A DNA stretch of 64,000 nucleotides from Ophioceras dolichostomum (taxonomy: Eukaryota; Ascomycota; Sordariomycetes; Magnaporthales; Ophioceraceae). The first letter of the stretch is position 1; each line of letters begins with the position of its first letter. Positions 10,106 to 21,117 of this stretch are shown in pieces. The DNA lies in contig PYST01000049.1 of the NCBI GenBank assembly GCA_003049485.1, positions 1 through 64,000 on the forward strand, written 5' to 3'. The position numbers and the translations under genes are program-made. The notes beneath the pieces are model-generated. The model did no database searches. It saw only the letters and a list, made by a program, of their open reading frames with translations, and was not told the origin of the DNA.

Positions 10106-11992
10106 ACGCCTCCTCACGCAGCCCCCTCCGACCCCCACGACCTCCATAACTTCCAGGGCTTGAGCAGCACATAAGGCAACCGAAAATCACGGAACGAAAC
10201 GAGGTCGTCATCGTCACAGCACAACACATCCAACTGCGCGGACTGCAAGACATTCTTGGAAAATGGGGCATGGCAATGGTGTCGGAGGAGGGGGGCACAA
10301 AGTATGTCGTGAGGCGAGGCGGGGGAACGACAACGCGACAAACGGACGGCTCCAATCAGCGCAATCAGGTCTCGATGACAACTGACAAGGACCAGCAGAG
10401 CTGCCATCCTCCAAGACTTTGCTTTTCATTCCGGTAACAAAAAGCAACCTTCTGTACGGATATACCCTCTTTTTTCTTCTTCTCCTTCGTCCGCCACCAC
10501 AAGCAGGCAGAGGCGCACGCGGGTTCGGTTACAATTTCATTTTGCGGTGCTCTCATCTTCTGGCATCCTTTCGATTCTCCGAGAGCGGTCGATCATAACA
10601 GACGCCGGAGAGAAGGTTTTTACAGAAAAAGAAAATCGATTTAGCATATTTTCCAGTTGCCTCTTCTGTCTCTCTACTTTGCATCTATGCTATCGTGATC
10701 GCCTTAGCTATCCACGCTTAATCGAGGTGGCTAGGTCCGTCCTAGTGCGAGGCTCCTCATCCAATACCACCCGAGGCGAGGGACTTCTTGGGAAGGTACC
10801 AAAATAACTGATCTGGATTAGCTGTGAGAGAGGCGACGGACTCACTGACGGCTGAGCGGGGGCCACTTCGCCGCACCGTCCAAATATAGTAGCTCGCCTG
10901 CGATGTTTCAAGGAGAGCCACAGGCGCAACAGGCAGTTAGTTCCCGGGACTAAACTACGTCATGATCACCCACGACCCAGAAGTCCCACGTCATGGATGC
11001 TTCTCCAAACCACTGCCTACCTACCTTGAATCAGGCCATGCGGCTGCCTCCGGGTCATGCGATCAAAGACATCGTACCCCGCTCCGGAGCCCTGTCCCGC
11101 GAGTAACCTGGATCACGTACGTCCACCTGGTAACTCTATTACAGAAGGCTGCCACGCCCAAGAAGATGAGGTTCACTCTTTGGGTGCTCTCGGGCGCCCC
11201 AGCTCCTAAGTCCGCGACTACCAGCCAGAGCCGCGTGGATTTCGAACCAAGAATTGATAATTCCAGGAGATAATCACTAGAGCGGTTCTCAGTACCTAGT
11301 GATCGTTCTCGCGGCAACGCGAGAACCCCCGCCTCTGAGTAGCAAGCTCCACGAGACTCTTTCGAGGGCCGTGGGGGTTCAATGCGGAGCTGGTGAGCTG
11401 TGTTGCCTCCAGCACACGTTGCAAGTTTGCGCATGGAGATGACGTCGTTATTCGGCCGGCGATGTTACAATTACTGAGTGGAGGATAGGGAGGGATGCAC
11501 TCTAATTACTGAATCGCAAAGGAGGCTGCTTCACTTACTGCGAGTGATGCTGGGTACAGCGATGATAAGACTGTCCTGCTGGAGTGGGGATCGCAGTTTG
11601 CGTGCAAGTTAGGTACTTACGTCCGTTGCCAATTTCGTCCGAAGTCTGTCAGGAAAGGTGAAAAAGCTAGAGATGGGACGGAAACGAGGACCGCCGAACG
11701 GTCGTTTATCATTCGAGTAGCTTGGTAAGAACGTGGTGTGACAGACGTGTAGACGCCACGGTCACGTACGGAGGCCACGGTTACACCGTGGACAGGCCTC
11801 TCGCCTCCTTCGACGGCTTTCCTCTTGTAATTACGACCCGTTGCGTCTCGCTCCTCCTCCTCCTCCTGCCCCTCCCCTTCCCCTTGCTCCTGCTCGCCAT
11901 TTCCCCCTGTAACCCTTAACTATCTCGTAGGGCGCGTCACCAACAGGCACCAAAAGCGTCCGAAACAGTGTTATCCACTGCGCATTATCACC
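10106..11992. other. intergenic, no gene seen
   Basis: The region contains paired stem-loop sequences near 11273-11326 but no convincing coding frame. The right end is the 3' flank of the minus-strand NLR gene. Confidence 0.5.
11273..11326. repeat. two adjacent perfect inverted repeats (stem-loops)
   Basis: ATCACTAG (11273-11280) pairs with CTAGTGAT (11296-11303). Right after it, GTTCTCGCG (11305-11313) pairs with CGCGAGAAC (11318-11326) around GCAA, a GNRA-type tetraloop if transcribed on the plus strand. The role is unknown. Confidence 0.6.
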
Positions 11993-14949
11993 TCACATCT
12001 GAGCAACGCTAGCGCCATGATCAACAAGAAAATCCTGCGCCTCCGCGAACTGGTACGTAATCGCCAGGTCCAGCGGCGTGTTCCCCGTGAGGTCCACCAC
12101 GTCGAGATTCGCCCCCGCCTCGACCAGCATCTTCACGACGGCCAGCTGGCCGCGGTACACTGCCGCATGCAGCGCCGTGCCGCCGTACCTGCCCCCCGGC
12201 GCGTCCAAGTCTATCCCCCCTTCGGCGGCGGCGCCCGGCGAATCCACCTCTGCCTTCTTCCGCGGCCGCGCAAGCAGCACCTTCACGATGTCGACCAGCC
12301 CGAACGACGCGGCGTAGTACAGGGGCGCGCCCTTCGAGATGGCCTCCAGCCGCATCGTGCCGCGGACCGCGCCGTGGTTCGACAGCAGCAGCGCCTGCAC
12401 CCACGAGAACAGCCGGCCTGATGACGAGCTGTCGTCTGCCGTGAAAAACTCGCCTACGAGCCCATCCAGCTCCGGGTCGTCGACCCCCGCCCCGCCTTTC
12501 GCCTCGTGGAAGTGGTAAGGAAACGCGATGGCCGCGTACGTCAGCAGCGGCAGCCGCTGGCTCCGGTCATAAAAGTCTGAGTAGGACTTGGCGGGTCCGG
12601 CTCGCAGCTCCGCGAGCGACAGATACGCGAGACAGGTCCGCGTCAGCTCGCGGTGCGCGGCTCTCCTTTCGAGCGCGAAGTACGATAATTCGGCAGTAGC
12701 AGCGCTTGAGCTGGAGTTAGATCGAATCTCGGGCGAGACGAGGAAGTCGCGCACGGAGAGGTGTGCGAGGCGCACGCGGCTGTCGACCTCGTCGCAGTAA
12801 GGGTACTGGTGGTGGCTCTGCACGGCCGAGACGAGGCTTCCGCCGATGCTGAGCACCTCCGCGGCGTCGCCGAGGCGCGCGTCGTCGTCGACGGCGTCGA
12901 GGCCCGGCTCGAAGGCGACAACCTCGCCGAGCTGGCGGAGCGTGAGGGGCAGCACGGCAAAGCTGAGCCAGAGGAGGATGCGGCGGAACATGGGGCGGTC
13001 GCCGGGGGCGATGCCGGTGAGGATGCGGGCGTAGGTCTCGTTGAGGCCCGAGGGCAGGGCGCCTAGCGCGCCCTTGACGGCGCGGGCGGTGCGGAGCGCG
13101 GCGATGGAGTCGAGCTGGCATTGGACCCAGCGGAACCTGCGAATACGGCAGTATGTCAGCGGTGCTAAATCCCGAGACCACCAGGAGTGGGACGTCTGAG
13201 AAAGGGGCAAAGCTTGGGATCGGTGTGCGCAAACTCACATCCCGTTCGCCTTCGTGTTCAGCGAGCTGCCCACATGATCGCGCACATCCTTCGCGAGCGA
13301 CTTCAGCTTCCTATCCTTATCCAGCCTATGCGCGACGTACGCCGTGATGTCCCGCGACACCTCGACGACGTGTTTCTCCAGCCGCACCCTCGCGACCTTC
13401 CCGTCCAAGAACTTGCCATCCTCGTCGTCATCCACACCTCCAGCAGCGGCTAGCACGTCCTCGATGTCCGCCTCGTTCCTGCTCGTGGCCGCGATGCAGA
13501 GGCGGTGGGACTCGCCCGCGTCTTGGAGGAGACTCGCGAAGAACTCGGCCAGCTCCACCTTCGCGGGGTTCTCGTCCAGGGCGTCGACGAGGAGGAAGAC
13601 TCGCCTCGATGCGGCAGGCAGATCTAGGAGGGATTCCCGGATGAGGTCGACGGTCGGTGAGCCTTTCGGTGTTTTTCGCGCTGCCTTGTGGTAGGCTTCG
13701 GTCACTGCGCTTGGACATTCGCCCAGCTCGGCCAGGATCTGCGCGAGGAGGGAGCCGAGGATGTGATGGAGCGTCTGTTTCTCTGCCTGCCGGAAGTCGC
13801 AGTAGAAGTATGCCACCAGTGGTGGGGGCTCGTCGATTGGAATTGTTGGGCTGAGAGGTTCGCCTTGTAGCATATCGACTAGGCTCGCGCTATTTGTGTC
13901 GATTTAGAGGGGATGTTCTCCCAGAGTCTCGGACGACGCGCTAGGCTGACTTACAAAATGGTTGTCTTCCCAGTTCCAGCTGCCAGAGAGTTGTTTTGTT
14001 AGCTTCCCAGAAGCCCTTATTTCCGAACTTCTGGAGGGGAGAGTTGCTCACGGGATGCAGTGAGCCAAAGCATCGCTGGCCCAGGGGAGTCCACCCAAGC
14101 CTCGTACTCCCAACAGTCCTTCAGCCATCGACATGTCCCAGGAAGTCGGGCCTTGGAGGCTATCTCGTGGCTTTCCGCAGGATCGAGCGGCGATAACCAA
14201 TTCAAAATATCTTGGAGTTGTTTGTCTGCGTCGTGTCGGGGATCGTCCAATCATCAGTCGCCAGCTGCCTGAGACGACGTGAATCATCAGTGAGTTCTTA
14301 TCTACACACTAACCTGCTTTGTCCTTTGAAATACCTGACGCAATCCCATCAATCTTGTCAATTGAGGTGTTCAGATCCATTTGGAGGCTTTCCGTCGCCT
14401 GGACGACCGTCCGTAGCATTGATCTAATCGCAATGGTTAGGTTTCGCAGTACCAACAAAACAACAATGTTGTCCTGTTACCACCGCCGTCCATGCAGTCA
14501 GGAGGCGAGTACCATTGAACTCACGATTGATCCGCCGACAGCGCCAGTGCCAGCGAGCTCTTGCACCTCTCGATCCTCTGCAGCGACGCCCTGATCTCCT
14601 GCTCGTTGATGCCCAGCCCAAGCGCCATCATGACGGCCTTTCGCCTCGACTCCAGCACGGCGCCGAGCTTCGCCTCCAGCGCGACGAGCTCTGCATTGCA
14701 CGTCGCCAATGGCCCCTTTTCCGCATCGCAGAGGTAGCTGAACGCATCGGCGCCCTTGGGGTCGAGGCTGTCAGACGCGCCCTCGAGCTTCTCGAGCACG
14801 CCGCGCAGGTCGCGCACCTCGGCGACGACGGCCGACAGCACGATGGGCGGGTCCTTGAACGCAGCGCGGATCTTGTAGCAGGTCGTGAGGATCGCGTTGG
14901 TCGCCTGGACCACGGCTATGATGCTCGCTGCGATGCTGAGGGGATCCAT
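11993..14949 (-). CDS. NLR/STAND protein: HeLo-like N-domain, NACHT, ankyrin repeats
   Basis: Six exons (14949-14525, 14423-14314, 14225-14052, 13979-13955, 13889-13239, 13136-11993) give 842 residues. Residues 1-140 start MDPLSIAASIIAVVQAT, the signature of the fungal STAND N-terminal (HeLo-like) domain. Residues 185-235 hold the conserved ILNWLSPLDP and WVDS...AMLWLTA segments before NACHT. The P-loop ASPGTGKT (235-242) is built by exons 3 and 4, the latter only 25 bases. Walker B is FLLVDALDE (343-351), GMFRWVQCQLDSI bridges exons 5 and 6, and the last 110 or so residues hold ankyrin repeats (GGTALHAAVYRGQLAVVKML, TGNTPLDLA). Introns have clear branch points (GCTAAC, CTAACC, GCTGAC). Fungal NLRs of this layout act in non-self recognition and regulated cell death. 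The first Gly of the usual GxPGxGKT loop is Ala. The exon 2 donor (GTTAGT at 14313 rather than an upstream GTATTT) is the least certain boundary; both keep frame. Confidence 0.88.
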
Positions 14950-15719
14950 TGGCTGGTACCAGTTAATTAGTAGGAGGCGGCATGGGATTTGAAGGCGAGC
15001 AGGCATGGAGGCTAGTATGTTCGAGAGGAGAAAAGGGGATCGGAGGTCGAAAGTGGGACTTGCATGTGCCGCTCTGCGCCATGTGGGGGAGGGGATCGAT
15101 CCCGGGAGACACAAAGTGGCAAAGAGAATGGAGTTGTGCTGACAACGCCTGCAGCGCCCGCTCGCCAATATGCGGATGAAGAAGGATCGCCCGTCCATTA
15201 AGATCCTTGGGCTTTACGGGTTGTGGAACACTGCTCGACACTCAAGTGTCCGGAACTCCTCAATATGCCGACACCTTGATTCTGAGGCTGCTCAGTCTAT
15301 CGAGATTCGAGACTGTAAGTGCTCATCTCTAGTAATTCCCAATCAGTAGTGTAAGTGAGTCGAGACAGGGGTCGAGACAGCGATACGCGGCGAGGTAGTA
15401 CTTACAAACCAGCATCTGTTCCAGCCACCGCAGTCACGCTCCCCGCTTACAAATTCTTGAGGGTTTGACATCTGCGCAAACGTCGAATATAAGTTCCTGC
15501 AAAGCACCTATTCATGTCAAGAAGCCCCCCGTCTCGGTCGCTTCGAAAGTACGATCGTAAGACCCATGTATGGGTACATTAACACCGCTGCCGTCGCTCC
15601 GCAGACCTTCTGGATGTCTGGTCCCTCGTCTGTGCCCATGCCAGATTAGTTAGCTAGGTAGGTACCTTACTGCTTTACACATGAATACTAAGTCTGAGGC
15701 GGCTGGCTCGAGGGGAAAA
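14950..15719. other. intergenic, promoter side of the NLR gene
   Basis: No gene is supported. A minus-strand frame continues upstream of the NLR ATG, but its sequence has no domain character and MDPLSIAAS is the usual family start. Confidence 0.55.
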
Positions 15720-16523
15720 CTACAACATACCACTCCACAGAACGATCCGAAGCCCAAACAGAGACACAATGCCCCTCTCTCGAACCTCGTCGCTGCCGTC
15801 AACTCCTTGCTCATCCGCCTGGTAGTCCATAAAGACACCGCGGCCAAAGTGCCAGACCACGCAGGGGCCAGCCCCGGGAGCGGTGTCGTACAGCACCCCC
15901 AGGTCTCGAACCCGGCCCAAGGGAGGACATTATCACGGCGCCACGCAACCTGTTTGGCGGGATATGCGGGAAGGCTGGGCCATCTGGCGCCTCGAGAAGC
16001 CCGTGCCACGGCATCTGAACGTGAGAATTATTGAATTAGTAGGCTGAACCACCAGGGCAATGTCGACTGGTTCCAATATTGATAGCCGAGCCTACTGCCG
16101 TGTAAGTGATGTATGTCACAGGAATACACTTTACCTCAAACCATTTCCCAAAAGACTCAGGCTCCTCAGAAATTCCTAGAGATAAGCGACCCGTCGTGTC
16201 GTGCCGCGTCCTTGGAGGTAATACCGCATTGCGTCGAGGGCGACGATCCGGTGCTTCGGCCTCTTCATCAGCTTGCTCAGCGTAACCCACACGCAGTCGA
16301 ACCTGGTAACCCTTGGTCGAGCTGCATGTACTGAGTTACCTCGCCGAGGGCGCCAATCATCTCGATGCTGATCTGGCTGCCGGACGAAGCCACGTTGTGC
16401 AGGTCACCAGCATCATTGTCATTGTCGTCGTCGTTTTCAAGGGTCGTCAGAACACGAGGAAATGATGTAGACTTCGCGGTAGCGTGTCCAGGTCTCGCTC
16501 GGGTCTTCTTCGCTTGAGGTCAT
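15720..16523 (-). pseudogene. decayed gene of unknown family (several frameshifts)
   Basis: Several minus-strand segments have GC-rich third positions and natural protein composition but sit in different frames. The first starts at ATG 16523 (MTSSEEDPSETWTRYREV). A second around 16445-16325 includes SGSQISIEMIGALGEV, a third at about 16302-16180 includes WVTLSKLMKRPKHRIVALDA, a fourth near 16014-15920 starts MPWHGLLEAPDGPAF, and the last at about 15912-15720 includes GPCVVWHFGRGVFMDYQA. A possible remnant intron with donor GTAAAG and branch CTACTAAT precedes the fourth. The other frame changes are one-base offsets that splicing cannot explain, so single-base indels are the simplest reading. 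No family is recognised. It lies between an NLR and the CorA-like gene. It could still be a real gene with an unusual structure. Confidence 0.4.
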
Positions 16524-17216
16524 CGCGAGAGGGCCGGCTGGTGGCGACAGAACCGGATCAGCGAAGGGGCGAGCCTTGGGTACTGGAGTCTCTCGTGGTG
16601 TTACGAACTGAATTTTTCTGCCCAACAGTGTCGGGTTTGCCCGCAGCCGTCGGCCAGTAGCTGAAATAGGTATTGGGCTTCGGGTCGTGTGGCTCAGCCA
16701 CCCTCCCGTTCTGTCTAGCGACATGCGCCGTAACGAATCAGAGTGAAATGTGAAGAAAAAGCGCATGCGCCAGCTGGACCACCCCCGCACAACTCCTTCT
16801 TCGCACCCGCCCTCCCACGGCTCGGACGGTTCGGCTACTACTCATCGTGGATGTGTACACCAGAATCATCCAGCCTTGAAGAAGGCAAAGGCAATATATA
16901 CAAAAACGGGTTATTAAAGTGGATTGGTTTGGCTCAGGGCTGGGATCATCCAGGTCGTATTCATCAACACGGTCATCATCACTAAATATTACAGAAGGCC
17001 TCCTGTAGCGATTTAAAATACAGTGTAAAGGAGAGAACCGAAAGTAAAACATCAAAATGGCTGTCATATTCACCACACGCAAAGCCAAGCCAGCTCCCAA
17101 GTCCATCTCCTTCACCGTCCCAAGTCGAGTTGTTTATCAGTCCCGCCATCATTACTTCCCCCGCCGTCAGAGTACATCATCTCCCTACCTCCCTCCCTAC
17201 CTACCTAGGTAGGTAC
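16524..17216. other. intergenic, 3' flank of the CorA-like gene
   Basis: Nothing coding is supported apart from possible leader of the decayed gene. The region ends in the TAGG/CCTA repeat that reaches into the stop codon of the next gene. Confidence 0.5.
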
Positions 17217-17220
17217 CTAA
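17196..17220. repeat. TAGG/CCTA repeat overlapping a stop codon
   Basis: The repeat CTACCTACCTAGGTAGGTAC runs up to 17220, and the TAG stop of the CorA-like gene (17219-17217, minus) is part of it. Confidence 0.75.
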
Positions 17221-20179
17221 TCATCCTCAATAATGGTGCTCCGACTACTCGTCGTCCACGAGATCCTGTCCCCCAGACAGAAGATGACCATGATCTTCCG
17301 CTTTGTCCTCTTCATCCAGTTCGGCATGTCGGGCTTCTGCTTGAACTTCTGCGGCACGTGCCACATGTCCCACGTGAGCCACAGCACGATGACCGCGACG
17401 GTGAAGGGCACGGCGACGACCCAGTACAGCCAGTGGGGAGGGCTGGTGATGGTGAAGGCGGGTGTTGAGAAGAACGTCTGGAAGAATCGGAGGTGGACGA
17501 GGGCATCATTAGCCGGGGGACCCATCATCAATCACGCCATCATCTGACACTCAAGGGGGAAGGAACGGATGGGCGGATGGCATAGAGCAGTGGCAGGCTA
17601 CGGGGGATATGTAGGTAGGGAGGAGGTCTCACCGCGACCAGTATCCCCGGAAGGATCGACATGAGGAGCCACGCGACGGCCTTGAACACCTTAATCCAGA
17701 CGCGCGCGAGTTTGTTCAGCCTGTTGACACCCTCCCTGCTGGACTCGGCGATGACATTGCTGCCCTAGAAAGAAAAAAAAAAGTCGTTTACTTGGTTGTC
17801 AGCATATCCTTGTCATCTCTCTTCTTTCTCCTTTGACGCAAGCGCAGTAGTAGTGTGTCTGTGTCTTGAGCTCACCGTCGCGATATGAACTAGACTCCGC
17901 TCCTTGACGACCTTAGTCCCGAAGCACATGTTCCTAGCCTTGTGCTCGATGAAATCTAGCCGTTCCTCCAGTATCCGCCCGACCTTCTCCATATCGGTCG
18001 GTGCGCCATTGTCTTTGCCGTCCTCGGGAGGTTGTTGCTTCGGTGGGTTCTCTTTCGGGATCTCTTTCGGTTTCGCCTTCGGTTTCTCCCTCGGCTTTTC
18101 TTTTGGCTTCTCCTTTGGTTGCTTCTGCTTTTTAGTAGTGTTTTCCACTGACCCTCCAGCTTCTTCGTTCTTCTTGTTTCCACTTGGTTCTGCTGCCTCT
18201 TTTTCGTCTTCGTTCTTCCCTTTTTCGCTCGGGCCTTCGCCCCTCCCTTCGTGTTCGCTGCTGCCATCTGCTCCAGCTCCGGCTCCAGCTCCGGCTCCAG
18301 CTCCGCAACAGACGTCACCGTTAATTGTGATGTCTTTACTACTGCTGCTGCCCCTTTCCCTGACCTCCGCATCGTGACCTTTAGTAGCAACACTGATGGC
18401 AGAGCCGTTCGCAACGACATTGCCAGTCGCTGTGCGATTATCATCGCCACTCTCGCCGTCGATAGCCGGAGCCGCGGTCGCACCCTTGGCCTCCGGCGCG
18501 GGTGGATCTGTCGGATTCTGCTCGGCCTTCGCCGATATGGCATCGGGTTCCTTGCTGATGATCCACAGATCTCCGGCTTCACCCTCGACACCAGCACTGA
18601 GGTCGGCCTCGGCCTCAGCCTCTCCTTCCTTGTCAACATCGGCATCAGGATCAGGGCCAGCCTCCTCCTCATCAGCCATCGGCTCCGGCGCCGGCTCCGG
18701 CTCCGGCTCCACAACAGCAACAGGCTTCTCCTTCTCCTTCCCCTTCCCTTTGCTCTTCCCCTTCCACTTCGCCTCGCCCTTCTTCTGCCTCTCCTCCGCC
18801 TCACTCCTCTCCATCTGCAACCGAGCCCTCCTGACCACATCCGCATGTCTACTCATCACCGCAACTTCATCAATGAACCTCCTCACCCTCCCCGCCTCTT
18901 CCAACAACGTCTCCGTATAGCAGCCCCAGGCCCTCACGAGCTGCGCGACCTGCCCCGCCCTGCCCGCCGACGTCAGGCTAGGCCTCGTCGGCCACCGTCG
19001 TCGATCCATCTCGACCATCTGCATCTCGCCCGCCTCGCGCAGGATCAAGCCGTGCAGATGACTTCGCATGTTGGACAGCAGGAGTAAAGGGATGAGGGCC
19101 GGGTGGTGCGCTAGACGGGAGAGGTGCTCGATCTGGCGGCGGAGGAAACGCGCCTGGCGGGGCGTGTGGCCGAGGAGGAGGGCGGAGACGACGCCTGTTG
19201 AGGGGTTGAAGCCTAGGGAGAGGGCGAGGTCGAAGACGAGAGTGCCGTTTGAGGTTCGGGAGGTGAGGCCTTGGGGATGGGTTGGTTGGATGTTAGAGGG
19301 GGGACGGAACGGAGGGGGCCGCTCAAGGGCCGCCCAAGGAATGACCAAGGGAGTGGAATGATGACCGGGGCGAGGCAGAGGTAGAGTGATGAATGATAGA
19401 TTGCAGTTGCTCACCGATCCTCTCAGCCCCTGACTCGGCAGGCTTCATCTTATAAGTCTGGAAGTGGTTCGACCTCGTCTGGAACAGCCATGGCGTGCTC
19501 TTCGGCAGGCCAAATTTGTTGATGACCAGCTCGAAGTGCGGGCGAGACATGGGGATGTGGCGCCGAGACCGCATGGGGTCCATCTCCACGGGCCATGACA
19601 GGTCGTCCATCGGCGGCATGGGCGGCACCGTCGGGTCTGCAGGGGCTCCGAGTCTGGTGATACCCATCCATGTATGTCAGTCATTATCAGCCAGTCGAGG
19701 GGTGAGACCCTTTTCCTTGGGCTGGCTGGCTTGCGGGCAGTCAGGCAGGCAGGTTCCCAACGCACATTAAGCGAAGGCCTGGTTTTGTGAGGCCTTGTCG
19801 CTCGTACAACATTTGCTGGAGGGGATTGTAACTTGTCAGCCCTGAGAGGACGAAGTGGGTGCACGGTGATGTGATGCCCAGACCGGGGCGCTCCAGAGAG
19901 CCTCCCTTGCCTCACCTTCGTGATCCATTCTTCGAGCTGCGCGGGCTCTAGAGTCTTGGACACCATGGATGGTGGCCCGAACTAAAAGCATTTGCACAGT
20001 CATGACCGGTTAGCTACTAAACCAACAGCCCGTGAAGCTAAGGTAGGTACCTAGGGAGAGTGGCATACGTTAGACTTAGTGACCTCCACTACGGCGACCG
20101 GACCGGAGCGATATGACAGCGCGTCCATGTAGGCGGACGAGTTCATGCCGAAGAATATGTGGGGGTCGAGGTCATCCAT
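17217..20179 (-). CDS. fungal CorA-like membrane protein
   Basis: Seven exons (20179-20069, 19981-19916, 19815-19766, 19653-19415, 19269-17876, 17764-17633, 17477-17217) give 750 residues. All introns have GT/AG ends and good branch points. The N-terminal half (HFELVINKFGLPKSTPWLFQ, TLVFDLALSLGFNPSTG) and the two C-terminal membrane helices (about 649-667, AWLLMSILPGILVA, and 680-699, WLYWVVAVPFTVAVIVLW, with a short STPAF loop between) match the layout of fungal CorA/ZntB-superfamily proteins. The canonical GMN motif at the end of helix 1 is missing, so Mg2+ transport is not assured. In between lies a long low-complexity region with EPEPEPAPEP, a Gly-Ala run and KPKEKP-type repeats. The short basic tail after helix 2 is likely cytosolic. 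The stop codon falls inside a microsatellite. Family assignment is good; transport function is inferred. Confidence 0.83.
18271..18304. repeat. 12-base coding minisatellite (Gly-Ala run)
   Basis: The unit CTCCAGCTCCGG is repeated almost three times. In the minus-strand reading frame it encodes alternating Gly and Ala within the low-complexity middle of the CorA-like protein. Confidence 0.7.
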
Positions 20180-21117
20180 CTTGGCGGGGTGTGAGAATTA
20201 AACCAACGCCAACGCTCGAAGGGATGGATGGTGACGATGATTCGACGCAAAACAACGGACAGGAAGAGACGGCGGCGGCTCTGTCGCTCGTGCAACGGCG
20301 GTTGATTCCGCGTCGCGTGGGGAGTCGTTTGATGCGCGGCCGTGCCCGCTGTTGACCTTCGACGGACGGTCAGGCTGCACTGCACTGAGGCTGGCTGGCG
20401 CTGGCGGGCTGCCTGCAATGGGCTGCTGCTGCCTGAGGCGGCGTGGACTCCAAAATCAGCGTGCACACGTGCAGTGGTGAAAGCGTTGTGTGTGCTGGCC
20501 ATAATTTTTTCTCCGTCGTTTTTCTGCACTTGATCCGTACCAAGGGATGGTCATGCACCAAAGTGGCCCAGTCAGCTCAGTACAGCTAGCTCGCAGCGGT
20601 AACGGGCGTGCAGAGAAAAGGCAAGCGGCATGGGGTTGGTTGCGCAGGCTACTGCGGGCTGGGACTCGCTACTCGCTATCCAATGGACAACTGACAGGCA
20701 GACGCACGAGCTGCAAGGCATCATCGATCAGTTCGGGCACGCGGACATGCAGGCAGGTGGACATTCGAAGGTATGCGGTCCCCAACAGCCAACCAGAGCA
20801 CGAAGTTCCTTGTCTCGGATTGTGTGGCTTGTTGAGCTGTGTGCACTGGCTGCGCAGCTGTCTGCTCAGCGTGGTTCGCCCGGAGAAAGGCGGGTACTCC
20901 ACCCCCCGACCCGCCGAGCTGAGCCGTTTTAGAGTTCCGGTGACTTCCATCAATTACAAGACAAGGAAGCTACTAATCGGTGAATACTATTTATACCACT
21001 CTCTATCCATACTGATTACGCAAATTCATGTTCACAACCAAAGCTAGAGACTTCGCACAACGCGAACAAAATGCACCCAATCGACCTGTCAGTCCATCGG
21101 GTGTCCTAAAGTCCACT
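20180..21117. other. intergenic between CorA-like and permease genes
   Basis: This holds the promoter side of the CorA-like gene and the 3' flank of the permease. No gene is supported. Confidence 0.6.

Noticed and set aside
14048..14287. 79-codon minus-strand frame overlapping NLR exon 3
   Set aside because: The overlapping frame with ILNWLSPLDP and WLKDCWEYEAW fits the NLR family and joins in phase on both sides; this one does not.
15900..15925. T-arm-like sequence GGGTTCGAGACC on the minus strand
   Set aside because: No acceptor, D or anticodon stems can be drawn around it; it lies in the coding-like segment of the relic gene.
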